From: Pyrinomonadaceae bacterium
GTDB taxonomy: Bacteria; Acidobacteriota; Blastocatellia; Pyrinomonadales; Pyrinomonadaceae
Direction of reading: 5' to 3'
Assembly (NCBI GenBank): GCA_014534425.1
Contig: JACVRN010000005.1
Location: forward strand, 32,842 to 96,841
Length of the DNA stretch: 64,000 nucleotides
A program made the position numbers and the translations under genes. The notes under the pieces were generated by a model that was not told the origin of the DNA, made no database searches, and saw nothing but the letters and a program-made list of their open reading frames with translations. Positions within the stretch are counted from its first letter, which is position 1. Every line of letters starts with the position of its first letter. Shown one piece after another: positions 53,967 to 62,359 of this stretch.

Positions 53967-56672
53967 ATGAAGGACTTTTTCATAAGCTATAACCAGGCTG
54001 ACGAGGCATGGGCCAGGTGGGTCGCATGGGAACTCGATAACGCTGGCTATGAGGTTATTATTCAGGCTTGGCATTTCATGCCCGGCTCCAATTTCGTCCT
54101 GGAAATGCATAAGGCCATCATCAATTCCAGATGCACCATCGCTATACTGTCAAATAATTACCTTCAATCCCAATACACACAACCGGAGTGGGCCGCAGCT
54201 TTAGTCCATGACCCGACAGGAAAGAAAAGGAAACTGTTGCCTGTTCGCGTAAAGGAGTGCGAGCCGAAGGGACTGCTAGCGGCAATCGTTAATATTGACC
54301 TTGTAGGTAAAACTGAAAGAGAGGCGGGACGCCTACTGCTTGATCAGGTGAAGCGCGTGTATGGTCGACCGATAAATCCCCCGGCAGCCAATCGCCAGCT
54401 ACATGAGCGTGAGCCGTACCCCAGAACTGATGCCGAAGAGCATATCGTCATCATTAAGGAACCATTCTGGCAGAGAATCTATGAGCGCTTTAAGTTGATA
54501 ATTGACCGCTTTAGTTTCAAGGTCGATTACACAGAGAATCGCAAGCATTTGCTTAACGCGGTACGCGAAATGTGGATTAAGGGAGTGCTTGAGGACATGA
54601 AGGCCCCGTTCGGTGCCTCCCTCAGGATTAGGTTTCGTGTAAGTAAAGAAGCGAACAACGATACAACGGCAGAGGCTACATTCGCGCGTCCCGCACGGGC
54701 AGAGGAAGACGTGTATGCAGCCTTCAACAAAGCTGACCACTCGTTGCTGATTCTGGGCGACCCGGGCGCAGGCAAAACTTTCTTGCTGCTTGAATTGTTG
54801 AACGAGTTGCTGAAGCGCGCCGAACAGGATCGAAACATGCGGATTCCCGTAGTCTTAAACTTATCTTCGTGGGTTGATTGGGCGAGCCGCAAGGAGTCTA
54901 TGAGGGACTGGCTGATTTCCGAATTGGTTTCGGTCTACGACCTGTCGCGCAAGCTGGCCCAGCACTTCGTGGACAACGAGTGGCTCATTCTTTTACTGGA
55001 CGGGCTGGATGAAATTACTGCGGGCGGGCCGGAACCTGCTTCCGTCGACGAAAACGGTGCCCAAAAATTGAGCGTGACTTGCCGCCGTAAATGTCTGGAA
55101 GAGCTTAATAAGTACATCGAATGGAGAGACACCTGGCTGGCGCTCTGCTGCCGCGAAGACGAGTATAAAGCTCTGGGAATAAAACTCCACACCCGTAGAG
55201 ATAATGCGATTCTCAGGGTATTACCACTGACAGACAAGCAGGTCGAGACTTACCTGAAGAAGGCAGGACAGAAACTTAAGTCACTACGAAAGGCCATAGC
55301 TGAAGACCCTACGCTTAGAGAGATGGCGCGAACACCTTTTCTGCTGAAAATAATGTCCATAGCTTACGAGGAGCAAGATGGCCTCAGCGCACAAGTGATT
55401 GTCGAAGGCGGCAAGGGTGACGAGGAAGCCCATCGAAAACATCTGTTTGAAAAATATGTTAGTGCCTGTAATCGTAGCGGCAAGCGCAGCCTGAGCGAAC
55501 ACTACCGGCTATGGCGCGATTACCTAGGAGAGTTGGCCGAGAAGATGGAGCGGGGCGGCTCAAAGCTCTTTCTAGTAGACCAGTTGCAGCCCGCTCCGCC
55601 GTGGCTGACGGCATCTTCTGACCGTTGGTTGTATCGCGCTCTTGTTTGCCTGTTCCTCTTCCTGTTCGTATGGATATTAGTCGGCCTGCCCGCCGGTTGG
55701 GCCATAGGCTATGAAGAGGCGGCTGTCAAATGGGCTGCGGCTCATGCCGGTGCAGATAATCCTGCTCCGATTCCTGAGACGCTCTGGCACTTCTCTTCCA
55801 GGTGCATGTTCTTAACAGCGCTTGGCTGTGGCGCGATTGTCGCCATCGGATTCGCTTTCTTAAAAACCTGGGACTTCGGAATCGCCTGTGGTCTAGCTTT
55901 CGGCGTTAGCCGCATGATTGCCATAGGCATGGGCTACGATAAAAAAAGCTTCAATGCCCAGGAATCACTCTCATCAACTCTGACAAATCAGGATAGCTGG
56001 CTAACTCAGGGACTAATTTCAGCCGGTCTCGGAGCAATCGTGTTACTGCTAGTGATGAAACGACGCGACCACAACCGCGACCGAATACACCCTTTCGAGC
56101 GGCGGAAGTGGAACGTACGCATAGCGCTCTTCGGCGTAGCAGCCGCCGCCATCGTAGGAGTGATTTTTGGTAAGCTCTTCGACCCGACTCATGGCTGGAG
56201 CTTCGGTATCGTAATGGTGCTGATTCTCGCGCGTGCTTTCGGTTATCGTAAAATCAGTCACGAAATCAAGTCGTATCCCAATCAAGGTATCTTGCGATCG
56301 GCCTATAACGCACTACTGATGGGTCTGCTGCATGCGCTCATTGGTATGATCTGTTTCGGCATCATCTATTGGGTGACCTATAAACCGAACCAGATTATCT
56401 CCAGACAAGACCAGGGGATTGTCAACGGCATACTCGGTTTGACAGTCGGCGTTACTTCTTTGATATACGGCGGCATGCCTTTGATGCAACACTTGAGTCT
56501 GCGCCTCGTCCTTAAACTACGCGGTCTTGCGCCGTTGCGGCTTGTTGATTTCCTGAAGAAAGCCAGCGCCATTAAATTGATGCGTAAAGTTGGCGGAGGC
56601 TACATGTTCCCACATGATTATCTGCGCGAGTTTTTCCTGGGGATTCATCAATCAAAAGCGAAGCGACCCTAG
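53967..56672 (+). CDS. TIR-NACHT protein with C-terminal membrane domain (NLR-like)
   Basis: This 901-residue protein has three parts. Residues 1-130 form a TIR domain (KDFFISYNQADEAW, HFMPGSNFVLEMHKA) with Glu46 where TIR NADases carry their catalytic Glu. A NACHT ATPase follows, with Walker A GDPGAGKT (264-271) and Walker B LILLLDGLDEI near 345. The last 350 residues hold about seven membrane segments (WLYRALVCLFLFLFVWILVG, LGAIVLLLVM, VTYKPNQ region) and end with YMFPHDYLREFFLG, a tail common in NACHT proteins. Such NLR-like proteins are often anti-phage receptors. A TIR-NACHT-multi-TM order is unusual. It is a stand-alone gene; the flanking genes are leftward. No ribosome site stands out before ATG 53967. 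Confidence 0.85.
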   Translation: MKDFFISYNQADEAWARWVAWELDNAGYEVIIQAWHFMPGSNFVLEMHKAIINSRCTIAILSNNYLQSQYTQPEWAAALVHDPTGKKRKLLPVRVKECEPKGLLAAIVNIDLVGKTEREAGRLLLDQVKRVYGRPINPPAANRQLHEREPYPRTDAEEHIVIIKEPFWQRIYERFKLIIDRFSFKVDYTENRKHLLNAVREMWIKGVLEDMKAPFGASLRIRFRVSKEANNDTTAEATFARPARAEEDVYAAFNKADHSLLILGDPGAGKTFLLLELLNELLKRAEQDRNMRIPVVLNLSSWVDWASRKESMRDWLISELVSVYDLSRKLAQHFVDNEWLILLLDGLDEITAGGPEPASVDENGAQKLSVTCRRKCLEELNKYIEWRDTWLALCCREDEYKALGIKLHTRRDNAILRVLPLTDKQVETYLKKAGQKLKSLRKAIAEDPTLREMARTPFLLKIMSIAYEEQDGLSAQVIVEGGKGDEEAHRKHLFEKYVSACNRSGKRSLSEHYRLWRDYLGELAEKMERGGSKLFLVDQLQPAPPWLTASSDRWLYRALVCLFLFLFVWILVGLPAGWAIGYEEAAVKWAAAHAGADNPAPIPETLWHFSSRCMFLTALGCGAIVAIGFAFLKTWDFGIACGLAFGVSRMIAIGMGYDKKSFNAQESLSSTLTNQDSWLTQGLISAGLGAIVLLLVMKRRDHNRDRIHPFERRKWNVRIALFGVAAAAIVGVIFGKLFDPTHGWSFGIVMVLILARAFGYRKISHEIKSYPNQGILRSAYNALLMGLLHALIGMICFGIIYWVTYKPNQIISRQDQGIVNGILGLTVGVTSLIYGGMPLMQHLSLRLVLKLRGLAPLRLVDFLKKASAIKLMRKVGGGYMFPHDYLREFFLGIHQSKAKRP

Positions 56673-56723
56673 AGGCTACGGGTAAATCGGTAGCTTCAGC
56701 TAAATTGCGTTCCGGCCATCAAC

Positions 56724-57380
56724 TCAGACCAGTCCTGTTAGAATCGCGGCGACACCCACTACCGCATGCGATAAAGCTACGCCCCAAAAATTAGGATACT
56801 TATAATAAATCACGCCCCACAATATTCCGATAGCGAAAGTAGCTACGAGAATAAGCGGATCCTTGTAGAAAACGTGCAGAAAGCTGAAAGTAGCCGCCGC
56901 CACTATAACCTGTAAAATTGCCCCTCGAATATTGTGCCTGTGCATTAGTGCGAATAAATTGCTGCGGAAAAGAAACTCCTGTGACGGACTAGAGATAAGC
57001 AGATAGTATGCAAAAAAGAGCTTCCATACAGGCGCCGTCGGCGTTCGTATCAGCCCGGCCTTGAATGATAGGAACATAAATAAAACCAGCAACAGGGATA
57101 CGAAGGAATTTAATAACAGAGAACCCTTCAAATTATCGGTTCTAAATCCTAATTCTCTAAGACTAAGCCCGTGCCACCAATCGTAAGCGAGCATAATTAC
57201 GGTCATGAAGGCCAAGATTTGAAAACGCCAGGTGAACGGGAGATGACCTGACAGTAACAACAACGGCGGCAGGTAGTAGAGAATAATCAGCAAGAAAAGA
57301 AAACGCCCCGCCTTGGATGGCGAGCTTGCTGAAGGTAATGGAGATAATCCTATCGGCTGTGTTTCAGGAAATGATCTCAA
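56724..57380 (-). CDS. CPBP-family intramembrane metalloprotease
   Basis: This 218-residue membrane protein has about seven helices and the CPBP (Abi) motifs: SSPSQEFLFRSNLF carries the Glu and Arg of motif 1, FSFLHVFY the histidine of motif 2 and ALSHAVVG that of motif 3. The start is TTG 57380, supported by GGAGGT five bases upstream. It is leftward, 24 bases after the phosphoribosyltransferase-like gene, so the two probably form an operon. CPBP proteins process prenylated or bacteriocin-type substrates or cause abortive infection; here the role is unknown. Confidence 0.78.
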   Translation of the reverse strand: MRSFPETQPIGLSPLPSASSPSKAGRFLFLLIILYYLPPLLLLSGHLPFTWRFQILAFMTVIMLAYDWWHGLSLRELGFRTDNLKGSLLLNSFVSLLLVLFMFLSFKAGLIRTPTAPVWKLFFAYYLLISSPSQEFLFRSNLFALMHRHNIRGAILQVIVAAATFSFLHVFYKDPLILVATFAIGILWGVIYYKYPNFWGVALSHAVVGVAAILTGLV

Positions 57381-57404
57381 GACAGACCTCCACCCTCCGA
57401 CCGG

Positions 57405-58238
57405 TTAGGTTCTACAGGTATCCTGAGACTTTGCTGATATAGAATCCAGAAGATAATGAAATATTTTTTTTAGATCCGACTCTTTAATCGGTTTTAAAGT
57501 CAACGTCGGCACCAATTGTGTCCAATATATATCCTCATGTCTCCTTGAAAATGCACGCACTTTAATTATTTCTATACACGAGACAATATCTGCTCCAAGC
57601 CCAGATATTAGTTCTTGAATAACGCTGTCTGTTGGGAAAAATGTAAAGGCGCATATGCCGTTGCGGCCTTGGAGTTCAGTAGAGACTCTAGCGCTGATCC
57701 AGTCAACAGAAGAAAGCAACCCTGAAAACTCGGCAATTCGAATGCGAATAGGTAACGAAAGTGGAAAGTCTACAAGATATGGACGTGGCACTAGTGATAG
57801 GGCCCTTACTTCTCCTGCACAGAATGTCATTACCCGTGAATCGTCAAGTTGTAGAGAGATATGATCAGGTTGTAGCAGATCTTTGCACCACCACTTCTGA
57901 TCAACGCAAAACACATGAATCTTTATCTTTGCATTAGCTTTCTCTAATGTGCGCTTTGCCTTGGCTAAGGTAGTACCTAGTATTAAAGTATCATCAATCA
58001 AGGCGACCCGTTTGCCAAATAATGGGTCCAAACGCATATCCAATACACGATCACTGATTACGCATTTTTCGGTTGGAGGGACTCCAAGACTCAACAAAAC
58101 GTCATACAGACAAAGCGATTTTCTAGCCATAAACATAATTGCGTCAGCCTTGATATGTGAAATGGACTCTCCGAACTCTATTAGAGGTACCACAATATCC
58201 GGCTCGAATTGGCTGAGAATTGCTTCTTTTAGCTGCAT
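57405..58238 (-). CDS. phosphoribosyltransferase-like protein with unknown C-terminal domain
   Basis: This 277-residue soluble protein carries the PRPP-binding motif VALIDDTLILGTTL (78-91), as in type I PRTases, with a basic/hydrophobic N-terminal part typical of the fold. Residues about 160-277 are a separate domain with ISARVSTELQGRNGICAFTF that I cannot name. PRTase-fold proteins also appear in bacterial conflict systems. It is leftward and followed by the CPBP gene. No ribosome site is visible before ATG 58238. A substrate cannot be assigned. Confidence 0.7.
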   Translation of the reverse strand: MQLKEAILSQFEPDIVVPLIEFGESISHIKADAIMFMARKSLCLYDVLLSLGVPPTEKCVISDRVLDMRLDPLFGKRVALIDDTLILGTTLAKAKRTLEKANAKIKIHVFCVDQKWWCKDLLQPDHISLQLDDSRVMTFCAGEVRALSLVPRPYLVDFPLSLPIRIRIAEFSGLLSSVDWISARVSTELQGRNGICAFTFFPTDSVIQELISGLGADIVSCIEIIKVRAFSRRHEDIYWTQLVPTLTLKPIKESDLKKIFHYLLDSISAKSQDTCRT

Positions 58239-58831
58239 AATTTTTCTTATACCACAAATTTACTTAGTTACAGTATTGAGCTTTAAATGAAGAGATCAAT
58301 CATGTAACTGTGATGGACATAAGAAACCTTTGATCACATAGTAAAGGTTCACGGTGAAGTTGAGATGTCAACTAAGATGCTAAGGAAGAGCTTAATAGCG
58401 AGGCGCAATTTAACATTCATCCGCTTATCTTGCAATACTTCTAAGAACTTTAAGCGAAAAATTTAACTCAGCACGTAAGTTAATTTGTCATTTGACCGAT
58501 GGCTGAAAGCTTCAACCTAGAATTAATAACTTACAGATAATCTAATACGCAACTTAATTTAGCAGTTACACTTGTTGTAGGAGAACAATAAAGATCCGTT
58601 GGCGACAATTGAGATGCATTTCCTACAATAAAAATGCGTCCTGAAAAAAAGTTAAAGCCACCTCTGATGTTAAAAACATCAGAGGTGGCTTTTGATTTGA
58701 CTTTAGATGAGGCTCAAAAAATCGTATTCTCGCTTCAACATAATCTAGATCACTGCTATTTATCGCCAGTATTGGTTAACGCCGGGTAATGCTGAATTGC
58801 AATACTTCTAAATGTCAGGAGGTATAGGATA
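58239..58831. other. 593-base AT-rich gap with an orphan terminator
   Basis: No supported frame is seen. It contains a perfect hairpin (separate entry) that does not terminate any gene seen nearby. An unannotated small RNA ending there is possible. Confidence 0.45.
58654..58692. terminator. perfect 18-base-pair hairpin, orphan bidirectional terminator
   Basis: AAAGCCACCTCTGATGTT (58654-58671) pairs with its exact complement at 58675-58692 around three A residues. T-runs follow on the plus strand and A-runs precede it, so it could end transcripts in either direction. No coding gene on either strand ends within several hundred bases. Confidence 0.8.
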
Positions 58832-58878
58832 ATTCAATCTAAGTACTCAGACAGAAATAGGTTAAAATATGCTCTGCT

Positions 58879-59343
58879 ATGGGCAAAATCAAAACCGTCG
58901 CATTAAGCAGAGCACAACGCAGCGCATTAGAGAAAGGCTATCGTGCCGGTGATACCCATGCCTTTCGCCTGCGATGTCAGATGATACTGTTGAAAAGTGA
59001 GCGGCGTACAGCCATAGAGATAGCCGACCTTGTGGGCTGTTGTGAAGCGGTAGTCAACAACTGGCTCAAGCGGTTTGAGTTGGAAGGAATCGAAGGGCTG
59101 AGGACAAAGCCGGGAAGAGGCCGCAAGCCGATCCTCGATACGGAGAAGGACTTGCCAAGAGTGAAAGCGGCAGTCACAGCTAACCGCCAGCGCATCAGTC
59201 TTGCCAAGGCAGAGTTGGAGAAGGCGATGGGCAAGACCTTCAGCCAGAAGACGCTTGAGCGGTATATAAAAAACATGGTGCTCGCTATAAACGAATCAGA
59301 AAACGTCCCTCAAAAGAGCCGTGTGAGGAAGTCCACCGGCTGA
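58879..59343 (+). CDS. IS630-family transposase, N-terminal part (DNA-binding)
   Basis: This 154-residue frame carries the helix-turn-helix region of IS630 transposases: TAIEIADLVGCCEAVVNNWLKRFELEGIEGLR, then GRGRKPILD. In the zero frame it ends soon after a slippery site at 59268. The protein made without frameshift would be a DNA-binding fragment that may act as a regulator, as in other IS elements. Confidence 0.85.
   Translation: MGKIKTVALSRAQRSALEKGYRAGDTHAFRLRCQMILLKSERRTAIEIADLVGCCEAVVNNWLKRFELEGIEGLRTKPGRGRKPILDTEKDLPRVKAAVTANRQRISLAKAELEKAMGKTFSQKTLERYIKNMVLAINESENVPQKSRVRKSTG
59268..59274 (+). promoter_or_regulatory. -1 ribosomal frameshift site A_AAA_AAC
   Basis: The heptamer lies with AAA and AAC as zero-frame codons. 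Slipping back one base leads into codon CAT at 59274 and then straight into the frame of the second transposase ORF with no stop between. The fused product reads on through KRIRKRPSK to the DDE domain. Confidence 0.8.
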
Positions 59344-59345
59344 AG

Positions 59346-59906
59346 GTGGAGGGCTTGCGCGAATTGGAAAAGCTCCCGCAACTCGGCCTGATCGAGTTGT
59401 ATTACGGGGATGAAAGCCGCGTCTCGATTGAGCCATGCGTGCCTTATGGTTGGCAGTTTAAGGATGAGAAGGTATTTATGCCATCCTCGAAAGGAGCAGG
59501 GCTGAACTGCTTCGCGCTTTTGAACCGAGCCTGTGATTTGCTCTTTGAGACAACGCGCAAGCGTATTACAAGCGAGTTTATCATCAAGCAGTTGGAGGAG
59601 TTGTCATTCTCCATTAAGAAGATGACCGTGTTGGTGCTGGACAATGCGCGAGTTCACACCTCAAAGCAGATGCAGGTGCGTCGCCCGTTTTGGCAACAGC
59701 GCGGGTTGTTCATCTTTTACTTGCCGCCATACTCGCCGCATCTGAACATTGTTGAGAGGTTGTGGCGCAAACTAAAGTATGAATGGTTGCAGCCAGAGGA
59801 TTACACGACGACGGAGGGGCTGTTCTATCAAGTTAGACAAGCGCTCTCAGCAGTCGGTAAAGGGTTGAAGATTCGCTTCTCAGAGTTCAATCTTGGTTTA
59901 AGCTAA
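59346..59906 (+). CDS. IS630-family transposase, C-terminal part (DDE domain)
   Basis: This 186-residue frame contains the DDE catalytic triad: Asp in YYGDESRVS, Asp in LVLDNARVH and Glu in LNIVERLWRKLKYEW. Its own GTG start is not needed because the frame is reached by a -1 slip from the upstream ORF. The fusion of about 340 residues is the usual size of IS630 transposases, so the element may be active. Confidence 0.88.
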   Translation: MEGLRELEKLPQLGLIELYYGDESRVSIEPCVPYGWQFKDEKVFMPSSKGAGLNCFALLNRACDLLFETTRKRITSEFIIKQLEELSFSIKKMTVLVLDNARVHTSKQMQVRRPFWQQRGLFIFYLPPYSPHLNIVERLWRKLKYEWLQPEDYTTTEGLFYQVRQALSAVGKGLKIRFSEFNLGLS

Positions 59907-59960
59907 TTTTGTTCGAGTACTTAGATTGCTTTACTTTAATCCAACTGTTGGAGAATCGAA

Positions 59961-60704
59961 ATGTGGATATGTAAACCCTGTGGTAAAGAAAATCGAAAGG
60001 ACCGCATTCATTGTTGGAGTTGTTCTACTCCGAAAGATGAAACCGCAGTTATGGATGAGCATCCGCCTAGTCCATTTAAAACCCACAATTCTGAATCAAA
60101 CTTTAATTCTCAAGTAGCGAAAGTTTCTTCGGCTGCTTCTCAATCCTCCAAACCCATACCTGACTCATTGAATGAGTACAGGAGGGAAAAAATGAGCAAT
60201 GTATCTGGGGGACAAGACATAAACTCAGACACTCCATTTCCAACTGAAATAATTTACTCAGACAAATCCATCTGGGTTGGTTCTGCGGTAGGTGGGCCTC
60301 TGGTGGCAGGTTACATTATTGCTCGGAATTTTGAAGCGTTTGATGAAGTAGACAAGGCCAAGCAAACATGGATTATTACGATCATCGCGACCGTGTTCAT
60401 TTTTGGCGTGGCATTTTTGGTCTCGGACATAGAATACGCTGGGAAAGCTATCCCGGGAATTTATACAGGAATCGCTTATATCCTCATTCGCCAATATCAA
60501 GGAGCAAAGATAGACGCGCACATCAACGCAGGCGGGGCGACGCACAGTTGGCTGAACATCGCTGGAATATCTATTGTCGGGTTGATAATAACTATTATTC
60601 CGGTGATTGGTATCGCACTCGCAGCAGCGCCTATGGGATACACGAACAGCTCACAGCTTTCCGGCTCAAGTGGTTTATCCCACAACGCAAAGACTAAATA
60701 TTGA
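59961..60704 (+). CDS. RanBP2-type zinc-ribbon membrane protein
   Basis: This 247-residue protein starts at ATG 59961, after GGAG seven bases upstream. MWICKPCGKENRKDRIHCWSC places C4, C7, C18, C21 and W2 as a RanBP2-type zinc ribbon. A Ser/Pro-rich linker follows and then four membrane segments (IWVGSAVGGPLVAGYIIARN, WIITIIATVFIFGVAFLVS, IPGIYTGIAYILIRQY, NIAGISIVGLIITIIPVIGI). It ends KTKY at 60704 while a related frame continues in another reading frame downstream, suggesting a frameshift. Function unknown. Confidence 0.7.
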   Translation: MWICKPCGKENRKDRIHCWSCSTPKDETAVMDEHPPSPFKTHNSESNFNSQVAKVSSAASQSSKPIPDSLNEYRREKMSNVSGGQDINSDTPFPTEIIYSDKSIWVGSAVGGPLVAGYIIARNFEAFDEVDKAKQTWIITIIATVFIFGVAFLVSDIEYAGKAIPGIYTGIAYILIRQYQGAKIDAHINAGGATHSWLNIAGISIVGLIITIIPVIGIALAAAPMGYTNSSQLSGSSGLSHNAKTKY

Positions 60705-61035
60705 AGTCCCAACATCTAAAACATACAGAGCGCTCGGGCATAAAATCTCTTTCTTGCAAAGTAATATTTCGGTGGAGGAGATTGATAAACTCGCCGCCGC
60801 TCTGACAACAACGGGCTTCTTCAAGAAAGTCCCGCCAACAGTTCTTTATGTAAAAAAGGTGGATAATAACTACGAAATCTCTATTTCCTGTTATTCCACA
60901 GTTACGACCGACCCGGATGCTTATAAGGCGTTCGTGCCCTTACAAAAGAGTATGCAGAAATTATTTCCGAGCAACAAAATTATTCTTAATCTCGTCGTGG
61001 ACAGTCTTGATAACGTAGAAAAGCGAATAGAGTGA
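60607..61035 (+). CDS. small soluble domain, probably the frameshifted C-terminal part of the zinc-ribbon protein
   Basis: Only the region from about 60690 on looks real: it contains ALGHKISFLQSNISVEEIDK, LAAALTTTGFFKK and LYVKKVDNNYEISISCYS, a small alpha/beta domain of the kind seen after zinc-ribbon/membrane proteins. It lies in frame +1 relative to the upstream gene, overlaps its last 98 bases and has no ribosome site. A single-base indel near 60690 would fuse the two. Otherwise it is a separate gene started at an internal GTG. Confidence 0.5.
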   Translation: MVSHSQQRLWDTRTAHSFPAQVVYPTTQRLNIEVPTSKTYRALGHKISFLQSNISVEEIDKLAAALTTTGFFKKVPPTVLYVKKVDNNYEISISCYSTVTTDPDAYKAFVPLQKSMQKLFPSNKIILNLVVDSLDNVEKRIE

Positions 61036-61215
61036 AAGGAGCTTGCGTGTCAGTGAGCGGATGCGGCGGAATTAAGAAAAGCCGAATAAGCCTTGGGCAG
61101 GAACGATTTAGCCTGCCTCTCATAGAGGATTCGTCCGTCCCGGCGGCAGCTCCATGCAGGAGATGGGCGCTCCGCAACAGAACCCTCACGCGAGTTGTAC
61201 GTCGGAGAATAACTC

Positions 61216-62274
61216 ATGACCCGGTTAGAGGATTTGAGGCCGTGGCAGAAGCGGATTTTGAAGGAAGTGTTCTGGGAACTGGAGTGCGCGGTTTCCGTTC
61301 CCAATGCACGGCTGATGCTGGAAGCCAAAAGTAACGACAACAAACAGCTCACTAACCCCCACCTACAGCCTATAGTTTTTGCTGTCAGGTATGCCACGTG
61401 GAGAAATTACGTGTATGGCGTTATAGGGGAACTTTTTGCGTGGGCCCTCTTTTTATTCTTCTCCCTGCTCTGGTTGCTCGCCGCCCTCGCCCTCATTGCT
61501 GTGACTCTGTTCGCGCTGTTCGTAGGGCAAGTGCGAGCGATGGAACTGCCGATCAAAACGTTGCCGGGGCTTTATGAAAAACTAAAGCGGGTCAGGCATG
61601 GATTTGAGCGTAGAAGGTGGTCTGCACAGCGTCGACGTTATAATGCGTACCAAAAGTTGTGTGCCGATGGGCGGGCACCAATCTTGTATCTGCGTCTGTT
61701 CTCCTCCGATCAAATATATGAATTACCGCTGGAAGTTACGAGGAGAGTGGATGAAAGGCTGGCTGAACATTATGAGCAGTATGGGCCGGTCATAGCCGTG
61801 GGCGGGCCTAATGAGAAAGGGCCCATGCCCGGACCCGTGCGGCTATATTTTGATGACAACACGTGGCGTGCAGGCGTTATCTACCTCATGTCAATTTCGC
61901 GACTCGTTATTATTCAGGCCGGAATTGCGCAAGGAGTTTTATGGGAACTGGGAATCGCAAGGCGGCTGTTGGAGCCCGAGAAACTCATCATTTCTGTGGC
62001 CGACGCGTCTAACCCTGATATTGCCGATAGATACTATTATGATTTTAAGAAGTGCGCGGAAGTTTTATTGGACTGTGAATTGCCGATGAGCCTTGGAAGC
62101 AGCGTATATATTGGGTTCGGAAAGAACTGGGAAGCTTTCCCACAAGACCCTCGCGTCTTAATAGACGCGAGCGGCGGGTGGTCGACAGTTAAGTACGTTG
62201 AAAAACAGAGGACGCAGCAAACTTACGAAGAGGTATTAAAAGCACCGGCCGCAACAAATCATGTGTCAGCATAG
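61216..62274 (+). CDS. membrane protein with TIR/SLOG-like cytosolic domain
   Basis: This 352-residue protein begins with a soluble helix, has membrane segments at about 67-105 (GELFAWALFLFFSLLWLLAALALIAVTL), then a basic linker (ERRRWSAQRRRYN) and a cytosolic alpha/beta domain from about 150. That domain reads as a Rossmann-like fold: APILYLRLFSSDQ, GPVIAVGGPNEKGPMP, then LVIIQAGIAQGVLWELGIAR with Glu244 in WEL, a position where TIR and SLOG-like nucleotide-binding domains often carry a key acid. I do not know a named family. GGAGA precedes ATG 61216. The neighbourhood suggests a possible conflict-system sensor or effector. Confidence 0.6.
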   Translation: MTRLEDLRPWQKRILKEVFWELECAVSVPNARLMLEAKSNDNKQLTNPHLQPIVFAVRYATWRNYVYGVIGELFAWALFLFFSLLWLLAALALIAVTLFALFVGQVRAMELPIKTLPGLYEKLKRVRHGFERRRWSAQRRRYNAYQKLCADGRAPILYLRLFSSDQIYELPLEVTRRVDERLAEHYEQYGPVIAVGGPNEKGPMPGPVRLYFDDNTWRAGVIYLMSISRLVIIQAGIAQGVLWELGIARRLLEPEKLIISVADASNPDIADRYYYDFKKCAEVLLDCELPMSLGSSVYIGFGKNWEAFPQDPRVLIDASGGWSTVKYVEKQRTQQTYEEVLKAPAATNHVSA

Positions 62275-62359
62275 AAACAGTAAGTTTTTTGATTTGATGC
62301 TAGGTTGGGATGAAACTACGACCTGCCAGCGTTGTGGCAAGATATTAAAGATTCTATAG
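62261..62359 (+). CDS. 32-residue zinc-ribbon-like microprotein
   Basis: The frame from ATG 62261 encodes MCQHRNSKFFDLMLGWDETT and ends KILKIL. The CxxH and CxxC pairs, 17 residues apart, suit a small zinc ribbon. It overlaps the end of the preceding gene by 14 bases. No ribosome site is visible and the length is short, so it may be chance. The regular Cys/His spacing makes it worth listing. Confidence 0.35.
   Translation: MCQHRNSKFFDLMLGWDETTTCQRCGKILKIL

Larger units (their letters stand above)
58832..59931 (+). mobile_element. IS630-family insertion sequence, apparently complete
   Basis: The element is 1100 bp. Both ends share an imperfect inverted repeat starting near CAATCTAAGTACTC, about 30 bases long (CAATCTAAGTACTCAGACAG at the left, CAATCTAAGTACTCGAACAA at the right read inward). 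The element is flanked by TA on both sides (58830-58831 and 59932-59933), the expected IS630 target duplication. Two overlapping frames encode the transposase and can be joined by -1 frameshifting. Confidence 0.9.

Noticed and set aside
61032..61334. 100-residue frame overlapping the start of the 61216 gene
   Set aside because: It starts at a GTG in the previous stop region, has no ribosome site and lies out of frame with the better-supported membrane protein.
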